Part shown: positions 63,301 through 64,000 of the stretch, in pieces
Layout of the letters: every line of letters begins with the position of its first letter
Numbering within the stretch: position 1 is the stretch's first letter
From: Hominiventricola filiformis
GTDB taxonomy: Bacteria; Bacillota; Clostridia; Lachnospirales; Lachnospiraceae
NCBI RefSeq assembly: GCF_020686965.1
Contig: NZ_JAJEPS010000008.1
Coordinates: 1-64,000 of the forward strand
Direction of reading: 5' to 3'
Length of the DNA: 64,000 bases
Notes under the pieces: generated by a model
What the model was told of the DNA's origin: nothing
Seen by the model: the letters and a program-made list of their open reading frames with translations, nothing else
Databases searched by the model: none
Program-made: the position numbers and the translations under genes

Positions 63301-64000
63301 GATGGGAAGTACTGAGAAGATGGGGACTGGATTGAATGTGCAGGATAAGCTGTTGGCACTGCATAATCTGGATGCACCATGGAGGCCTGCTGACCTCACC
63401 CAGCGAAACGGACGTATTCTAAGACAGGGCAATGAGAACGAAGAAGTCTCTATTTTCAATTACATTACAGAAAAGACCTTTGATGCGTACTTATGGCAGA
63501 TCTTAGAGCAGAAACAGAAATATATCAGCCAGATCATGACGGGAAGGTCCGCAGCCAGAAGCTGTGAGGATGTGGATGAGGTAGTCCTTCAGTATGCAGA
63601 GTTCAAAGCACTTGCGGTATCTGACCCAAAGATCAAGCGGAAGATGGAAATAGATAATGAAATCTATCGTTTGCAGACAGTAAAATCCGCATGGAAAACA
63701 GAACATACCAGCTTACAGGAAAAGATTGTAAGCCATTATCCGAATGCAATCAAACGCTATATGAACCGAATTGAGAAAGCAAAAATGGATGTGGAACTAT
63801 TCAAAAGAGAGAAGCCTGCAAGTTTTTCCATGATATTAAATCATCGCACATTTGAGGAAAGAGTGGCAGCCGGGGAGTATTTGAAGATGATGCTGCCTAA
63901 GCTGGGAGGGAATGCCGGAGACATTTTGCAGCTTGGCAGTTATGCTGGATTTCAACTATTTGCAGAGCGTGACACGGCATTTAAAAAGGTATGGCTCTGC
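57365..64000 (+). CDS. Giant N6-methylase/SNF2-helicase protein of the conjugative element (C-terminus beyond window)
   Basis: The frame is open for at least 2,212 codons and runs off the right edge. TTG 57365 has AAGGAG 7 bases upstream and overlaps the parB stop; the protein then begins MGKATYLADLYQKS. N-terminal ArdC-like/ssDNA-binding type region (about 1-250), a disordered hydrophilic linker (about 250-420), a methyltransferase-like domain with ILDPAMGTGNFF near residue 804 and GNIPF (variant of NPPY) near 870, then an SF2/SNF2 helicase: HEVGAGKTMT near 1520, VDESHTYKN near 1680, LTGTPVTNS near 1731 and QRNGRILRQGN near 2012. Such proteins are hallmark genes of Clostridia conjugative elements and may protect or process incoming DNA. 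An overlapping gene lies in the linker. Confidence 0.9.
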   Translation, partial: MGKATYLADLYQKSVEILTQNRTEWMGLLSSVSKYYKLSFDKNVLIYVQRPDAGLLATKMGWEKQTGRYLKAGCKGIGVVDMDNPKATLTYYFDLADTRGSYDGFRAAMNAVWELERQYQPEIMHRFHIQFRTDTTSIENCLCQLVQMQGKAYMAKYNPKLEVKDENSVLYGLPEKAVQEEFARLVSDSAAYIVFRKCGIQPDVFEETGAFQNISHFNSTEMFMALGYHATAIAKPVLMEINRQIEEIKEERSRRYEQRTISEDGIYDRSRRNAVSESPDIGRREVRQEGDRPVRKPVEGVHEGETSTETVRTDSHGDDKRDDLQGGRGSGTEERSPDPAVIESTAYARDRGHIGQSRTHGTDNQTGGRNHTGRSDLSGPLSQSNKETEREPDTADAVEGSLSVSQDEQNAPALDYTEPSESVTAGQPHKYSDREIRLFYESMLTDTELYPIGLYDAINIIFAENTSLKEKAEEVKAVYEEYGDRRNTANNSWTVLKPEAILFHFGEGGFTQLTWYEAANVIDMLREAEEYVPYEAVTEEVDEIGDFNIPDEVAQMQPSDSQRTRMGQLNLFEAYPAQYDTDETDGTQIITDELDREEIKSGYLPFPVGTHISYDDRNFEILGYLDDNHTVELGDIEQRQGLDSYKIRERIPVDFIRSAEVLKEAQTEEKENDHATEILQNTSQNEAENYHFLPEHHLYDGGPKAKFRNNVEAIRLLKSLQEEKRMATREEQLVLAKFVGWGGLANALTPEKEGWEKEYEEIESLLSEEEMQSASASTLTSYYTDQNVINYIYKALQNFGFQSGNILDPAMGTGNFFSALPESMKQSRLYGVELEPIAGEIARQLYPKADILVKGFEDTQFSDSFFDVVVGNIPFSRIKVSDKRYDRHNFRIHDYFIAKSLDKVRAGGIIAVITSKFTLDKENQSVRKYIAQRAELVGAIRLPENAFRSIAGTDAVTDILFLKKRSQEIIPDEWNTPWLSVEKDENNVPYNSYFIDHPEMVLGTMVQESGMYGSSDFVSCKPFPDKELGELLEDAIGNLHAVYEEPDTDLADDKDTIIKEWLPATPDVKNYSYAKVNDAIYYREDSRMYRQDITGKKAERIKGILEIKTALRELMDFQLYGEPEKDEAEETKGYDEHLAELLENLNQKYDSYTKKNGYLNSQGNVIAFAKDCDAPLLRSIEDEVKDETGKKIKGEYKKTAVFFKATIKPKEIPQTADNIEDALRITMNVKGRFDLDYMQYLYRKNGGITTKSTIIEELGDKIYQDPDKWEPGNSDTGWVLAEEYLSGHVKDKLASAIIAADNAPDLFQRNVEALKQVQPEPLKPEDISFVLGSTWIPVEYYQDFMYEKFQTSTSNKKRYIHIEFAECTGTYFITEKGFEKGSIAANTTYGTKRMNAYEILENTLNLRSVEVRDKDEYYDPDSGEKKIKYVLNRQETLLAREKQAQIKMEFDSWLFADPERGTALTQLYNDRFNNIRPRTFNGDDLILPDMNESITLRKHQRDVVARGIYDDGNLLVAHEVGAGKTMTACAIAYERKRLGICNKPMIAVPNHTLGQWATEYMRLYPSANILVAGKKDFEKKNRRRFVSRIATGDYDCIIMPHSSFELVGLSRERQLSAMQREIDEVTVQIGATKAMEGKKWSLKQMEIFRHNLQTRFDNLYNAEKKDDTIIFEELGVDNLFVDESHTYKNNFSYTKMQRVAGVGGKNSQRAMDMHMKCQYINEITKEHGVTYLTGTPVTNSMAELYVIQKTLQPTEMERRGLLMFDAWASTFGRVESALEIRPEGSGYQMKTRFAKFHNIPELLGMLFMVADIKTSDMLNLPIPRLKTGKFQVVKTRITPDQQDMMDELVERAEAIRNHEVDSTEDNFLKLTNEARLLSVDPRILDERLPSDPDTKLNTCARIVGEIYKESTPQASTQLIFCDKGTPKKDGSFDFYHALKDEMIAQGVKEEEIFFIHDADTDTKKAELLEKVRNGTIRVLMGSTEKMGTGLNVQDKLLALHNLDAPWRPADLTQRNGRILRQGNENEEVSIFNYITEKTFDAYLWQILEQKQKYISQIMTGRSAARSCEDVDEVVLQYAEFKALAVSDPKIKRKMEIDNEIYRLQTVKSAWKTEHTSLQEKIVSHYPNAIKRYMNRIEKAKMDVELFKREKPASFSMILNHRTFEERVAAGEYLKMMLPKLGGNAGDILQLGSYAGFQLFAERDTAFKKVWLC
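58131..58508 (+). CDS. TnpV-like small protein overlapping the giant gene in another frame
   Basis: 125 residues in the +1 frame relative to the giant gene. ATG 58131 has GAGAGGAGC 8 bases upstream. The translation looks like a folded helical protein: GRFGSQWKEYMKEKHPQRLS, LIATGMINEMICKVDEEAEQ and ITRQAEEIILEEVIYQV, which matches my memory of the TnpV family (GxxGxxRxxYLKEHRKxxYxxLLxxGxLNxxL...ExIxxELIY). The giant protein over the same bases is a Ser/Arg/Gly/Asp-rich linker with no sign of structure, so selection appears to act mainly on this frame. TnpV function is unknown. Confidence 0.6.
   Translation: MNREPLVKMEYMTGADGMQYPNLQISADEKFDKKETGRFGSQWKEYMKEKHPQRLSELIATGMINEMICKVDEEAEQKKEALIQQLLNLQPMPETEDTLARAGHMELITRQAEEIILEEVIYQVR

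Larger units (their letters stand above)
55200..64000 (+). mobile_element. Left part of an integrative conjugative element (Tn1549/CTn-like)
   Basis: From about 55.2 kb the content changes to ParA, ParB and a giant methylase-helicase protein, the gene block typical of one end of Firmicutes conjugative transposons. Relaxase, coupling protein, type IV secretion genes and integrase are not in the window, so the element must continue to the right. The exact left boundary is not determined; it lies between the regulator start (55069) and the ParA gene (55530). Confidence 0.75.

Noticed and set aside
1..64000. tRNA, rRNA, CRISPR arrays and complete insertion sequences
   Set aside because: No cloverleaf with a CCA-type acceptor end, no rRNA sequence, no regularly spaced repeats, and no intact transposase were seen while reading the intergenic regions.

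Overview
The window reads as a chromosomal segment of a Gram-positive Clostridia, most likely a Lachnospiraceae close to Blautia or Ruminococcus. The evidence is the gene order rpmG-secE-nusG-rplKA-rplJL-rpoBC followed by rpsL-rpsG-fusA-tuf, spoVT, lipoproteins with Clostridia-type signal peptides, strong AGGAGG ribosome sites, near-consensus sigma-A promoters, and a Tn1549/CTn-like conjugative element at the right end. The genus is an inference; the family is fairly safe. No tRNA, rRNA, CRISPR array or complete insertion sequence was seen.

Layout. 1-2.2 kb: the end of an unrecognised gene and a PrpR-type sigma-54 activator. 2.4-6.8 kb: a cytidylate-kinase-like protein, a patch of decayed gene pieces (lipoprotein start, serine-hydrolase tail, AraC tail), an L,D-transpeptidase and a DUF3048 lipoprotein. 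6.9-19.3 kb: citrate synthase (minus strand), HtrA protease, a CobW-like GTPase, then pth-mfd-foldase-foldase-pncB and spoVT. 19.4-21.8 kb (minus): an unusual heavy-metal P-type ATPase with its DUF6110 partner. 22-33.4 kb: the ribosomal/RNA polymerase block with L1 and L10 leader RNAs. 33.4-39.9 kb: a catabolic island (two near-identical HpcH/HpaI aldolases, a 2-hydroxyacid dehydrogenase, a GntP permease, a metal-dependent amidohydrolase and an AraC regulator) and a VanZ gene, sitting between rpoC and rpsL, which are normally adjacent. 40.6-45.3 kb: rpsL, a structured intergenic RNA, rpsG, fusA, tuf. 45.4-53.1 kb: mgtE behind a long leader that looks like a leader-peptide attenuator, then acyP, a DUF3786 gene, a cell-wall amidase, a lipoprotein, a glycogen debranching enzyme and glutamate dehydrogenase. 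53.1-55.1 kb (minus): a second PrpR-type activator. 55.2-64 kb: the left part of an integrative conjugative element with ParA, ParB and a giant methylase/SNF2-helicase gene that runs off the window and carries an overlapping TnpV-like gene in another frame.

How it fits together. The htrA gene, a PrsA-like foldase gene and the amidase gene share a 16-17 bp direct-repeat box at their promoters, which suggests one cell-envelope response regulon. The most original signals are the mgtE leader (29-codon open frame, mutually exclusive antiterminator and terminator stems), the out-of-frame gene inside the conjugative helicase gene, the aldolase island inside the transcription/translation cluster, and the folded RNA between rpsL and rpsG.
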